Assembly (NCBI RefSeq): GCF_025809055.1
Contig: NZ_CP075529.1
Coordinates: forward strand, 1,240,001 to 1,304,000
Length of the DNA stretch: 64,000 nucleotides
Source: Devosia sp.
GTDB lineage: Bacteria; Pseudomonadota; Alphaproteobacteria; Rhizobiales; Devosiaceae
Reading direction: 5' to 3'
Shown: in pieces, positions 26,547-35,532 of the stretch
Layout: each line of letters starts with the position of its first letter
Position numbering within the stretch: position 1 is the stretch's first letter
Notes under the pieces: model-generated
What the model was told of the DNA's origin: nothing
The model's input: the letters and a program-made list of their open reading frames with translations, nothing else
The model's database searches: none
Made by a program: the position numbers and the translations under genes

Positions 26547-28703
26547 TTGACTGAATTTCCGGCACCGCCCGTATTCTCGCACCGCCGCCCGAGCGCCTTT
26601 GAAAGCATAGCGACCTTTGCGATCATCGCCGCCCTGCTCTATCTCGGCGCCGGCATATTCGTGCCATTGGTCCTTGCGGTCCTCCTGGCCTTCGCGCTCA
26701 ATCCGCTCGTCTCGTGGATGAACCGGCGGGTCGGGCTGCCCGACCCTGTTGCCGTCATCGTCGCGGTGCTGCTCGCCGTCGCGGTCCTGTCCAGTTTCGC
26801 CATTCTCGCCGGGACGCAGATCGCCAATCTCGTTCAGGAATTGCCGCTCTACCGCCAGGTCATCCAGGACAAGATGACCGGTCTGCAGGAGCAGTTCGGC
26901 GGGCTGGTCTGGATCGATCAGATCTATGCCATGCTCGCCAATGTCGGCGAAAATATCGGTGCCGAACCCGGACCGGGGCAGATGGCGCCGGTCCCTGTGA
27001 CCATCTCCAATGAACTGGGCCCGTTGAGCCTGATCACCTCGATCATGGGTTCGGTCGTGGGGCCCGTGGCCACCATCGCCATCGTCACCGTGTTCCTGAT
27101 TTTCCTGCTGCTCGGCCGGGCCGACCTGCAGGACCGCTTCATCCGGCTGGTGAGCGCGGGACGCTATTCCCTGACCAATCTCGCCATCAGCGATGCCAGC
27201 CGCCGCGTCGGGCGCTATCTCATCATCCAGCTGATGGTCAACGTGACTTATGGCACGCTGTTCGGGTTCGGACTCTGGCTGATCGGCGTGCCCAGCGCCC
27301 CGCTCTGGGGCCTGCTCATCGTGCTGTTTCGCTATATCCCCTTTGTCGGGGCGCTGATCATCGCCACGGTTCCCTTTGCCCTGGCCTTCGCCGTCGATCC
27401 GACCTGGAACATGCTGCTTCTTTCGGTCGGCCTGTTTCTCGTCATCGACCTGACGACGGCCAATGTCATCGAGCCGCGTCTCTATGGCTCCAGCACTGGC
27501 GTTTCCCCGATTGCCATCCTGCTTTCAGCCATGTTCTGGGCAACCCTCTGGGGCCCGGTCGGCCTGATCCTCTCCACCCCGATGACGGTTTGCCTGGTGG
27601 TGATCGGCCGGCACCTGCCGCAGTTCCAGTTTCTCGAAACCTTGCTCGGCAGCGAGCCGGTCCTGTCTCCACCCGAGCGCCTCTATCAGCGCATGCTCAA
27701 GGGTGATGCCGAAGACTCGATCGAGATCAGCGAGGCTTATCTCGAAACCCACGACAAGGGCGCATTGATCCGCGACATCATGCTGCCCGCCCTGCGCATG
27801 GGCGCGGCCGAACTGGCCGACCGCCCCGAATCCGTGCCCCAGAGACGGCAGTTGATCACTGCCTTCGATACCGTGGTCGATGCGGTTCTTGAACCAGCTT
27901 GGCCGGAAACAGCGCCGATACTCGTTATCGGCGGGCGAACAGAGATCGATGAGGCCGCTGCGCGCCTGATCGGCTCGGAACTGCTTGACGAGTCCGTCGC
28001 CAATTTGGTCCTGCCGCCCGGAGCAATCCGGCAAGAGGCCATCGGACGGCTCGATCTGGAAAACGTGCACGATATTCTGCTCGTCTTCCTGGGCGCTGAC
28101 CTGCGGGCCCAGTGCCGCTATGTCGCCCGCCGCGTCCGCCGCATGGCGCCCGATGTCCGGATAACGGTGGCCGTGCTGAACGAGTTGGCCGCGGGTGAAA
28201 CCGCCGAAACGCTGCATGTCGACAGCGTCGTCCGCGACCTCGATGCCGCCCTTGAGGCGCTGGCGTCGGCTGCAATGCCCACAGCGCCCGTCAAGGCAAA
28301 AGCCGTGCGGCGCCCCTTTGCCGGGCTCGGGCGCGGCGACGATGCCCTTGGCCGGGAACTCGACACGATCGCCGAGTCCTTTGGCGTGCCGGCCGCCATG
28401 ATCAACCTGCTCGATGACGAACGCCACCTCGAAGATACCGACTCCGTGCGGCTGACCCGGCTGGTGGCCGAACGGAACGAACCTCTGGTCGTGCACTCGA
28501 ACACGCCCGACGAAACCGTTGGCGACAACGACTATCTCGTCACCAACGGCATCGACTTTTATGCCGGTGTGCCGATCGTCCTGCCCGATGGCAACCGCGT
28601 CGGCGCGCTGGTTCTGGTCGACTACGAGCCGCACGATTTCTCCGGGGAGGACCTCGCGCGCCTCCACAGCATATCGGGCGACCTCGTCGAGCGATTTGGC
28701 TAG
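26547..28703 (+). CDS. AI-2E family permease with long C-terminal extension and GAF-like domain
   Basis: The 718-residue protein starts with an AI-2E/PerM-type membrane domain (about residues 20-355, eight helices, containing LFRYIPFVGALI and NVIEPRLYGSSTGVSPIAIL). A soluble extension of some 200 residues follows, with a Rossmann-like alternation (PILVIGGRTEID, HDILLVFLGADL). The final 130 residues resemble a GAF domain (SFGVPAAMINLLDD, then DFYAGVPIVLPDGNRVGALVLVD). AI-2E proteins are usually about 350 residues, so this is a transport-sensor fusion. The start codon is apparently TTG at 26547, with GAGGGA upstream. It is divergent from ettA. Confidence 0.85.
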   Translation: MTEFPAPPVFSHRRPSAFESIATFAIIAALLYLGAGIFVPLVLAVLLAFALNPLVSWMNRRVGLPDPVAVIVAVLLAVAVLSSFAILAGTQIANLVQELPLYRQVIQDKMTGLQEQFGGLVWIDQIYAMLANVGENIGAEPGPGQMAPVPVTISNELGPLSLITSIMGSVVGPVATIAIVTVFLIFLLLGRADLQDRFIRLVSAGRYSLTNLAISDASRRVGRYLIIQLMVNVTYGTLFGFGLWLIGVPSAPLWGLLIVLFRYIPFVGALIIATVPFALAFAVDPTWNMLLLSVGLFLVIDLTTANVIEPRLYGSSTGVSPIAILLSAMFWATLWGPVGLILSTPMTVCLVVIGRHLPQFQFLETLLGSEPVLSPPERLYQRMLKGDAEDSIEISEAYLETHDKGALIRDIMLPALRMGAAELADRPESVPQRRQLITAFDTVVDAVLEPAWPETAPILVIGGRTEIDEAAARLIGSELLDESVANLVLPPGAIRQEAIGRLDLENVHDILLVFLGADLRAQCRYVARRVRRMAPDVRITVAVLNELAAGETAETLHVDSVVRDLDAALEALASAAMPTAPVKAKAVRRPFAGLGRGDDALGRELDTIAESFGVPAAMINLLDDERHLEDTDSVRLTRLVAERNEPLVVHSNTPDETVGDNDYLVTNGIDFYAGVPIVLPDGNRVGALVLVDYEPHDFSGEDLARLHSISGDLVERFG

Positions 28704-28740
28704 AGAGTTTCACCCTTAAACCGAACCATCGCCTTCATAG

Positions 28741-28858
28741 CCCCCTCTCCCCTCAGGGGAGAGGGATGGGGTGAGGGGTGAAAGCCCCTCGGCATGAACG
28801 CGAATGTGAACCCCACATCCGGCGCTTCGCGCCACCTTCTCCCCTCAGGGGAGAAGGG
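28741..28858. repeat. Palindromic intergenic repeat, copy 1
   Basis: Two arms built on CTCCCCTCAGGGGAG enclose GTGAGGGGTG and CCGGCGCTTCGCGCC. The same design recurs at 47307-47421, 49438-49550 and 53306-53421 and, more distantly, at 45509-45620. This copy fills most of the 225-bp gap after the AI-2E-type gene, where nothing else was seen. Confidence 0.8.
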
Positions 28859-28928
28859 AAGGGCTCCGTCGTTTCATTCCTATCGTGAAGGGGTCTCGCC
28901 CCGGGCGGCAGCCAGGTCCGCGACAGGA

Positions 28929-30563
28929 TCAGGGCTGATCGAAGCTTACGATGCGAAAGGCTGGCGCGTCGGCCAGTTCACCCATCCGGAAATGCTCGGT
29001 CTGGAGCGGCAATTCCGCGCGCTGGCTATCCGGCACCGGTTCCAGCCGATAGGCGCCCGGATCAAAACTCCCCGCCTCCGCCTGCGATCCAAGTGTTTCG
29101 AGAAATCCGGGGTCAAAGACCACGGCATCCTGAAAATCGACGCTGGCCATATTGGCGCCCGAGAAATCGACCGCACCGAAGGTGGCGCCGCGGAATGTCG
29201 AACCGGCGATCGAGGCGCCGGAAAAATCGACCTCATGCAAAAGGGCACCGTCGAAATTGATCGCAAAGCCCGCAGCCCCTGCAAAGCTGCTCGCTTCGAT
29301 GCGCGCCCGGCGAAAATCGGCGCCGCTCATGCGGGTGACCCACAGCGTTTCGCTGTCTGGGGCCTGGTAAGTCTGGTGCGCCTGACTATTGGTCAGCGCC
29401 GCAAAGGAGACCGACTTGAGCTCCGTCCGCACGAACCTTGCCTGCTCCAATACGGCGCCACCGAACTGGACCTGGTTGAGAGAAATCCGAGAAAAATCGG
29501 CAAAGCGCAGATTGGCGTGCCGCAGCGACATCAGCACGAGAATGGGCGCGCGCACCTCTGCATAGCTGAAATCCGCGCCCACGCTGGTCAGCCACTCCGT
29601 GTCGAAAAACCGGCTCTGGAACAATAGGGTCAGCAATTGCCCCCGCTCTGGCGAGACCGGGCGATCGATCAGTTCCCCGGCCCCCAGTTCGGTGATGGCT
29701 TCGGGTTCGATCCCGGCGGCACGCAACTGGCTGGCCACACGCTCGGCCACGGGCAGGTCGCGGCGGCGCAGCAGGGCGGAGACGGAAATCTGCTCGTCAT
29801 CGAGCTGCAGGATCGGCGATTGCAGGTACCGATAGGGTCGCGCTGCGTTGCTGGCCGCGACGATCCGGGCCTGGAGCGAGGCGCTGAGCGCATTGGTCGA
29901 CAGCGAGCCATCGGCCATCGGGTCAATCGAATTGGCCTCATTGCCCAGTTCCGCCCCGATATCCAGGATTTCAGGCAGGATGGCGGCGCTGCGATCTGCA
30001 TCACCCAGCTCGATCTGGTACTCGATCATGCGGTTCTGTTCGCTCAACCGCTCCGTCTGCTCGCGCAGCAACTGGTTTTGCTGGAACAGAAGGGCCGACC
30101 CGGCGAGTGCCGCAATCGCCGCGATAAAGGCGGTCATCGTCGCAACCAGCCAGCGCCGTGTCGCGATCCAGGCATAGCGCGCCAGCACCAGCTCTGCGAG
30201 CGACCGGGCCGCATCGGTCGCTTCGTCGACCTTCTGGGTTGCCGCATAGCGGGCGACATCGGCCAGCGGCTGGGCGAAACGCTCCATCTCGATTTCGCCG
30301 CGCCGGAACAGACTGCCCCAGATCTGCTTGCGGAAGATGAACAAAAGCGTGGCGATGACCAGGGCCACCAGCAACAGCACCAGCAGAACCGTAAGCACCT
30401 GCCCCAGATTCTCGGTGAGAAACTGCACGCCCGTCGTCGCGAGCGGAAATCCCGTGACCACGCCCAGGACAAAGACGAGCACGGCAGCCAGAATGTTGGC
30501 GGCGTCGGACTGCCGGCCGTTTGTCCGCGGACCAGCCAGTTTGGGGCCTTCGCCCTCGTTCAT
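28929..30563 (-). CDS. Membrane-anchored pentapeptide-repeat protein
   Basis: This 544-residue protein has an N-terminal pair of transmembrane helices (about residues 22-75) and a third near residue 140. A coiled coil with LLREQTERLSEQNRMIEYQ is next. The C-terminal half carries pentapeptide repeats of the A(D/N)Lxx type in two blocks (ANLRFADFSRISLNQ, then FSGASIAGSTFRGATFGAVD). Such repeats form right-handed beta helices that mediate protein contacts. ATG 30563 begins MNEGEGPKLAG; the longer frame upstream is rejected. Function is unknown. Confidence 0.82.
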   Translation of the reverse strand: MNEGEGPKLAGPRTNGRQSDAANILAAVLVFVLGVVTGFPLATTGVQFLTENLGQVLTVLLVLLLVALVIATLLFIFRKQIWGSLFRRGEIEMERFAQPLADVARYAATQKVDEATDAARSLAELVLARYAWIATRRWLVATMTAFIAAIAALAGSALLFQQNQLLREQTERLSEQNRMIEYQIELGDADRSAAILPEILDIGAELGNEANSIDPMADGSLSTNALSASLQARIVAASNAARPYRYLQSPILQLDDEQISVSALLRRRDLPVAERVASQLRAAGIEPEAITELGAGELIDRPVSPERGQLLTLLFQSRFFDTEWLTSVGADFSYAEVRAPILVLMSLRHANLRFADFSRISLNQVQFGGAVLEQARFVRTELKSVSFAALTNSQAHQTYQAPDSETLWVTRMSGADFRRARIEASSFAGAAGFAINFDGALLHEVDFSGASIAGSTFRGATFGAVDFSGANMASVDFQDAVVFDPGFLETLGSQAEAGSFDPGAYRLEPVPDSQRAELPLQTEHFRMGELADAPAFRIVSFDQP

Positions 30564-30712
30564 GAGTTTAGCCCCCTGATACCGGCCACAGCTTAATCGC
30601 AGGCGTAGCCCAGCAGAACCCCGAAAAGGGGGCGTCACACATCGGACCGGCTCTGGCCACGAACTTCGACCCGGTGCTAGGCTGTGATGCGCCACGTTTT
30701 TTGGAGGCCCCG

Positions 30713-32977
30713 ATGACCGACACGCCAAGGTATAAGACCTATCAACACCCGGCTGGTGGCTGGGGTGCTGCGGCGGCAACGGCGAAAGTCCTCATGGAAC
30801 AAAGCGTGCTGACAAAGGGCTCGCGCGCATTGCTGGAAATGAACCAGCCCGGCGGATTTAAATGTCCATCCTGCGCCTTCCCCGATGCGGACGAACGCAA
30901 GCGCCTGGAATTCTGCGAGAACGGAGCCAAGGCGCTCGCCCACGAGGCTACGAGAAACCGCGTTACGCGAGACTTCTTTGCGCAGCACAGTGTTGCCGAC
31001 CTGATGGAGCAATCCGACTACTGGCTCGAAATGCAGGGTCGCCTGACCGAACCCATGCGCTACGACGCATCGTCGGACCACTATGTGCCTTGCAGCTGGG
31101 ATGACGCCTTTGCGCTGATTGGCAAGCACCTGCGCGCACTCCAGAGCCCGCATGAAGCCGAATTCTACACCTCCGGCCGCACCCCGAACGAAGCGGCCTT
31201 TTTGTACTCAATCTTTGTGCGCGAATTCGGCACCAACAATTTCCCCGATTGTTCGAACATGTGCCATGAGCCAACCAGCCGTGGCCTGCCTCCGGTGTTG
31301 GGTATCGGCAAGGGTTCCGTCATTCTCAAGGATTTCGACGAAGCCGAAGCAATCTTCATCATCGGCCAGAACACCGGTACCAATTCTCCCCGCATGATGA
31401 CCAACCTTGTGGAAGCGCGGAAACGCGGCATTCCTATTGTCGCGGTCAATCCGATGCCCGAGCGGGCGCTGATCAAGTTTACCGAACCCCAGGACGTCGT
31501 CCAAATGGCGACGTTCGGCTCGACCCCCATCGCCAGCGAGTTCGTCCACATCCGGATCGGCGGCGACCTCGCCCTCCTCAAGGGCATGATGAAGGTCATG
31601 TTCGAACGCGAGGCCGCAGGCGAACAAGTCCTTGACCACGCCTTCATCGACGAACATACCGCCGGTCTCGACGGCCTGCGCGATGATGTGTTGAGCCATT
31701 CCTGGCCGGAATTGGTAGAGGCCTCGGGCATCAGCGAGGAACAGATCCGTCGCGTTGCGGAGATCTATATCCGATCCAGGGCAACGATCATCTGCTACGG
31801 CATGGGCCTGACCCAGCATCAACAAGGATCGCGCCTGCTGCAACAAGTGGCCGCCCTGTTGCTGCTGCGCGGCAATATCGGCAAGCCGGGTGCCGGGATT
31901 GCGCCCATCAGGGGGCATTCCAACGTCCAGGGCGACCGCACGGTCGGTATCGACGAAAAGCCGACGCCAGAATATCTCGACCGCGTCAGAGACGTCTTCG
32001 GCTTCGAGCCGCCGCGCGACCATGGTCATCACGCCGTGGAATCGGTCGAAGCCATGAAGGCCGGCAAAGCCAAGGTTTTTATCGGCCTTGGCGGCAATTT
32101 TGTACGGGCAGTGCCCGACACCAACGAAGCCTACGCAGCAATGCGCAGGCTCTCGCTGACGGTGGGCATAGCCACCAAGCTCAATCGTGGCCACCTGGTG
32201 CATGGCCGGGACGCGTTGATCTTGCCGGTAGTGGCGCGATCCGAGCATGTCCGGACGGCCCTGGGCGAACAGGTCGTCACCATCGAGGATGCGATGAGCA
32301 ATGTCACCCCGTCGCGGGGGGTGCTTGAGCCGGCCAGCGAGCACCTCCTGCCGGAAACGGAAATCGTCTGCCGCATGGCCATGGCCACGCTGCCCGACAG
32401 CAAAGTAGATTGGGCCCGCTACATCAACGACTACGCGGCCATACGCGACAAGATTGCCGAGGTTTATCCGGCCATCTATTCTGGCTTTAACGACAAGATC
32501 AAAAACCCCAAGGGTTTCCATCTCGATGTCCCCTCGCGCCGTCGGGTTTGGAAAACACCCAATGGCAAGGCCAATTTTCTGGTCTTCGAGGGGCTGGATG
32601 CCAATGCGCCGGTGGATGACAAGGACATGCTGCGGCTCGCGACCGTCCGCAGCCACGACCAGTTCAACACCACCATCTACTCCAACTCCGACCGCTATCG
32701 CGGCGTCTATAACGACCGCATGGTCCTGTTTATGAATGCGGATGACCGGCAGGATCGCGGACTGGAAGCAGGCCAGAAGATCAGTGTCGAGACGATCTTC
32801 CACGACGGCGTCTCAAGGCGTGTCGATGCCCTTACCGTGCTTGACTACCCCATGCCGCGTGGCGCAGTCGCGGGTTACTACCCCGAACTCAATCCCCTCT
32901 TGCCGCTGGATTATTACGATCGTATCAGCGGCACCCCGGCCGCCAAGTCGATTCCCGTGCGCGTCGTTCGGCAGTAA
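30713..32977 (+). CDS. FdhF/YdeP family molybdopterin oxidoreductase
   Basis: The 754-residue cytoplasmic enzyme has the N-terminal CPSCAFPDADERKRLEFCENG segment typical of YdeP-type proteins, in place of the usual four-Cys iron-sulfur motif. It also has molybdopterin motifs (CSNMCHEPTSRGLP, IIGQNTGTNSPR, GNIGKPGAGIAPIRGHSNVQGDR). No selenocysteine codon is present. The family is formate-dehydrogenase-like but its substrate is not established. ATG 30713 has GGAGG 7 nt upstream. It is coupled to fdhD by overlapping TAATG, which supplies the sulfur insertion step for the cofactor. Confidence 0.92.
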   Translation: MTDTPRYKTYQHPAGGWGAAAATAKVLMEQSVLTKGSRALLEMNQPGGFKCPSCAFPDADERKRLEFCENGAKALAHEATRNRVTRDFFAQHSVADLMEQSDYWLEMQGRLTEPMRYDASSDHYVPCSWDDAFALIGKHLRALQSPHEAEFYTSGRTPNEAAFLYSIFVREFGTNNFPDCSNMCHEPTSRGLPPVLGIGKGSVILKDFDEAEAIFIIGQNTGTNSPRMMTNLVEARKRGIPIVAVNPMPERALIKFTEPQDVVQMATFGSTPIASEFVHIRIGGDLALLKGMMKVMFEREAAGEQVLDHAFIDEHTAGLDGLRDDVLSHSWPELVEASGISEEQIRRVAEIYIRSRATIICYGMGLTQHQQGSRLLQQVAALLLLRGNIGKPGAGIAPIRGHSNVQGDRTVGIDEKPTPEYLDRVRDVFGFEPPRDHGHHAVESVEAMKAGKAKVFIGLGGNFVRAVPDTNEAYAAMRRLSLTVGIATKLNRGHLVHGRDALILPVVARSEHVRTALGEQVVTIEDAMSNVTPSRGVLEPASEHLLPETEIVCRMAMATLPDSKVDWARYINDYAAIRDKIAEVYPAIYSGFNDKIKNPKGFHLDVPSRRRVWKTPNGKANFLVFEGLDANAPVDDKDMLRLATVRSHDQFNTTIYSNSDRYRGVYNDRMVLFMNADDRQDRGLEAGQKISVETIFHDGVSRRVDALTVLDYPMPRGAVAGYYPELNPLLPLDYYDRISGTPAAKSIPVRVVRQ

Positions 32978-33786
32978 TGTCCAGCACATCGGCAACTCGG
33001 ACCATGGATGTTCTGCGATTGGGGCTCGGGGAACCGGGCACCAGCGAGACGGTCCGCCCCCTAGCGATCGAGGCGCCGATAGCCATAGAAGTCGGCGGCA
33101 TCGGCTATGCCGTGATGATGGCAACCCCGGTTGACCTCGAAGACTATGTTGTCGGATTTGCCTTGTCCGAAGGACTCATTGCCCATCAGGATGAAATTTC
33201 AAACATGGTCATAAGCCCGATTGAAGGCGGCTTTCTCGCGCGCCTTGGACTGCCGCCGGAAGGTGTGCGAAAGGCTGTGGCGCGCGCGCGCAAACGCGTC
33301 GGTGAAAGCTCGTGCGGACTGTGCGGGATTGAGAGTATCGCCGAAGTCCTCAGGCCCCTGCCACGACTGAGTGCGACAATCGCGACGACCCGGTCTGCGA
33401 TAGCTCGGGCTCTGTCCAATCTGCCCACTCATCAACTACTGGGTAGCGAAACAGGCGGTGCTCATGCCGCTGCATTCTGCACGCCGGCAGGCGAAATCCT
33501 GATGGTGCGGGAGGATGTGGGCCGGCACAATGCACTCGACAAATTGCTGGGCGCCCTGGCCCGATCAAACACCTCGCCATCGAATGGCTTCATCCTGCTG
33601 ACAGCGCGTTGCAGCTACGAGTTGGTCGAAAAAACCGTGCGTGCCGGTTGCCCCATGCTGGTGACCATATCGGCGCCAACCAGTCTGGCAGCTGAGCGCG
33701 CGCGCGCGTCGGGATTGACCCTGGTGGCCCTGGCGCGTCCTGATGCTGCGCTCGTCGTCCACGGCGCAGAGGCCATCACCGGCTAA
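32977..33786 (+). CDS. fdhD: Formate dehydrogenase accessory sulfurtransferase
   Basis: The 269-residue protein carries the signature CGLCG in GESSCGLCGIESI, which is the swinging CxxC loop that moves sulfur from IscS to the Mo cofactor. It also has REDVGRHNALDKLLG and LTARCSYELVEK, both hallmarks of FdhD. Start and upstream stop share one base (TAATG). Its stop overlaps that of the convergent ABC permease gene by a couple of bases. It should serve the adjacent YdeP-type enzyme. Confidence 0.96.
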   Translation: MSSTSATRTMDVLRLGLGEPGTSETVRPLAIEAPIAIEVGGIGYAVMMATPVDLEDYVVGFALSEGLIAHQDEISNMVISPIEGGFLARLGLPPEGVRKAVARARKRVGESSCGLCGIESIAEVLRPLPRLSATIATTRSAIARALSNLPTHQLLGSETGGAHAAAFCTPAGEILMVREDVGRHNALDKLLGALARSNTSPSNGFILLTARCSYELVEKTVRAGCPMLVTISAPTSLAAERARASGLTLVALARPDAALVVHGAEAITG

Positions 33787-34598
33787 TTGGCCATGGTGCT
33801 CCGGTGCGCCCAGCCGGTCATGCGCTTTTCGATCCAGGCCATCAGCGCATACATGGCAATGCCCTCGACGGCGAGCATGAGCAGGCCCGCAAACACCAGT
33901 GGCACGTTGAAGTTGGACTGCGCCGACGCCATCATCTGCCCCAGTCCATTGTTCGACGCCACCGTTTCGCTGACCACCGAACCCACAAAGGCCAGCGTGA
34001 TCGCAACCTTCAGCGACCCGAAGAAATACGGCATGGACCGCGGAATCCCGACCTTGAGCATGATGTCGAGCTTCTTGGCCCCCAGGGCACGCAGCACGTC
34101 CTCGGTCTCCGGCTCTATGGTGGCGAGCCCCGTGGCCACATTGACCACGATGGGAAAGAACGAAATCAGGAACGCAGTCAGCACCGCCGGCACGGTGCCG
34201 ATGCCGAACCAGATGACCAGGATCGGCACCAGCGCCACCTTGGGAATGGCGTTGAAACCGACCATGATCGGATAAAGACCGGCATAGATGGTCTTCGACC
34301 AGCCGATGAACAGCCCGATCCCCAGCCCCGCAACCACAGCGATCAGGAATCCGAGAACGGTGGTGTAGAGCGTCTGCACCGAGTTCTTCCAGATCGGCGA
34401 CCAATACTGGACGATTGCCTCGAAGATGCGGCTCGGAGTCGGCAATATGGTGTGCGGCAGGCCGGACAGGCGCACGCCGATTTCCCACAGCACGAACAGC
34501 CCGATCGTGTAGAGCACGGGGGCCAGCCGCACCCAGTTGATCCGCAGGGCCGGGCGCGGCGGCGCGGCAATCGGGGAAACCGTCTGGTCGGCGCTCAT
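33783..34598 (-). CDS. ABC transporter permease (NMT1/SsuC-type importer)
   Basis: The 271-residue membrane protein has six hydrophobic helices and the BPD_transp_1 EAA-type loop in ALGAKKLDIMLKVGIPRSMPY. It resembles SsuC/ThiX/TauC permeases. ATG 34598 overlaps the stop of the ATPase gene (ATGA), so it is the last gene of a substrate-binding protein, ATPase and permease set. The ligand is not apparent; see the binding protein. Confidence 0.92.
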   Translation of the reverse strand: MSADQTVSPIAAPPRPALRINWVRLAPVLYTIGLFVLWEIGVRLSGLPHTILPTPSRIFEAIVQYWSPIWKNSVQTLYTTVLGFLIAVVAGLGIGLFIGWSKTIYAGLYPIMVGFNAIPKVALVPILVIWFGIGTVPAVLTAFLISFFPIVVNVATGLATIEPETEDVLRALGAKKLDIMLKVGIPRSMPYFFGSLKVAITLAFVGSVVSETVASNNGLGQMMASAQSNFNVPLVFAGLLMLAVEGIAMYALMAWIEKRMTGWAHRSTMAN

Positions 34599-35386
34599 GC
34601 AGCCACCCTCGCCGTGGCGATTTCGCCGTGCAGGGTCTGCACCATGGCGTTGAATTCGGGTTCGTAGAGCAGATCGAGCTGACGCGGACGCGCGAAGGGC
34701 ACATCGTGTTCGGAAATCACCCGACCCGGCCGGGCGCTCATCACCACCACCTTGTCCGCCAGGAACACGCTTTCGCGCAGGTCGTGCGTGACAAGGACAA
34801 TGGTGACGTCCTGCTCGGCATGCAGATCGCGGATCACGCACCAAAGCTCTTCGCGCGTAAAGGCATCCAGCGCCCCGAAAGGCTCGTCGAGCATCAGCAG
34901 TTCCGGCTCGTGGATCAGCGCCCGGCACAGATTGGCCCGCTGCTGCATGCCGCCCGACAATTGCCAGGGAAACTTGCTGCCAAAGCCCTTGAGGCCCACG
35001 GTTTCGAGAAGCTTTTCGGCCTTTTCGACATATTCGGCCCTGTGCCGGCGCAACCTATGGCGGTGCCGCTCGACGATTTCGAGGGGCAACAGGATGTTTT
35101 CGAGCGTGGTGCGCCAGGGCAGCATTGTCGGGTTCTGAAAGGCCATGCCGACGATGGAGACCGGCTTGGAGACCTGTTCCCCCGCGACGATGACATGACC
35201 CGATTGAGGGATATGCAGACCGGTGGTCAGCTTCATCAAGGTGGATTTGCCGCAGCCAGACGGCCCGACCACCGCGACGAATTCGCCACGCCCGATGGTG
35301 AGGTCAAGTCCGCTGACCGCCAGCGTGCCGGACGGCCCGCCATAGCGCATGTCGACATTTTCGATACTGACAAGAGGCGAGGCCAT
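34595..35386 (-). CDS. ABC transporter ATP-binding protein (SsuB/TauB-type)
   Basis: The 263-residue ATPase has Walker A GPSGCGKST, Q-loop GMAFQNPTMLPWRT, signature LSGGMQQRANLCRAL, Walker B LLMLDEPFGALD and switch His in VLVTHDLRES. The sequence is of the nitrate/taurine/sulfonate subfamily. It starts 146 nt downstream of the binding-protein gene and is coupled to the permease by a 4-nt overlap. Confidence 0.93.
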   Translation of the reverse strand: MASPLVSIENVDMRYGGPSGTLAVSGLDLTIGRGEFVAVVGPSGCGKSTLMKLTTGLHIPQSGHVIVAGEQVSKPVSIVGMAFQNPTMLPWRTTLENILLPLEIVERHRHRLRRHRAEYVEKAEKLLETVGLKGFGSKFPWQLSGGMQQRANLCRALIHEPELLMLDEPFGALDAFTREELWCVIRDLHAEQDVTIVLVTHDLRESVFLADKVVVMSARPGRVISEHDVPFARPRQLDLLYEPEFNAMVQTLHGEIATARVAA

Positions 35387-35413
35387 GCGGGCTCCCGATG
35401 CAAATTGGACCCG

Positions 35414-35454
35414 CCCCGGTCCGTTCTCGTTCCCTCGAATGAACGAACCGGGGC
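35414..35454 (-). promoter_or_regulatory. Hairpin between binding-protein and ATPase genes
   Basis: CCCCGGTCCGTTC and GAACGAACCGGGG pair with one mismatch across a 14-nt loop in the 146-nt gap. Stems at this position often protect the upstream binding-protein mRNA and raise its level relative to the transporter core. No T-tract follows. Confidence 0.5.
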
Positions 35455-35532
35455 CGATGAACCCGGGCGCCCTTATCGCCCGAGCCGGGTCTGGTAGCGT
35501 CCCCCGATGCCTGGGCCGGGGAACACGATGAC

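Noticed and set aside
27525..28667. 380-codon minus-strand frame opposite the AI-2E/GAF gene
   Set aside because: No recognisable domain. The plus-strand frame has membrane helices and GAF-like sequence.
31208..32803. 531-codon minus-strand frame opposite the YdeP-type gene
   Set aside because: It mirrors a molybdoenzyme with intact motifs. High GC lengthens antisense frames.
35387..35532. TPP riboswitch near the NMT1-type importer
   Set aside because: No CTGAGA or other thi-box element was seen here or upstream of 36552. Only a simple hairpin is present.
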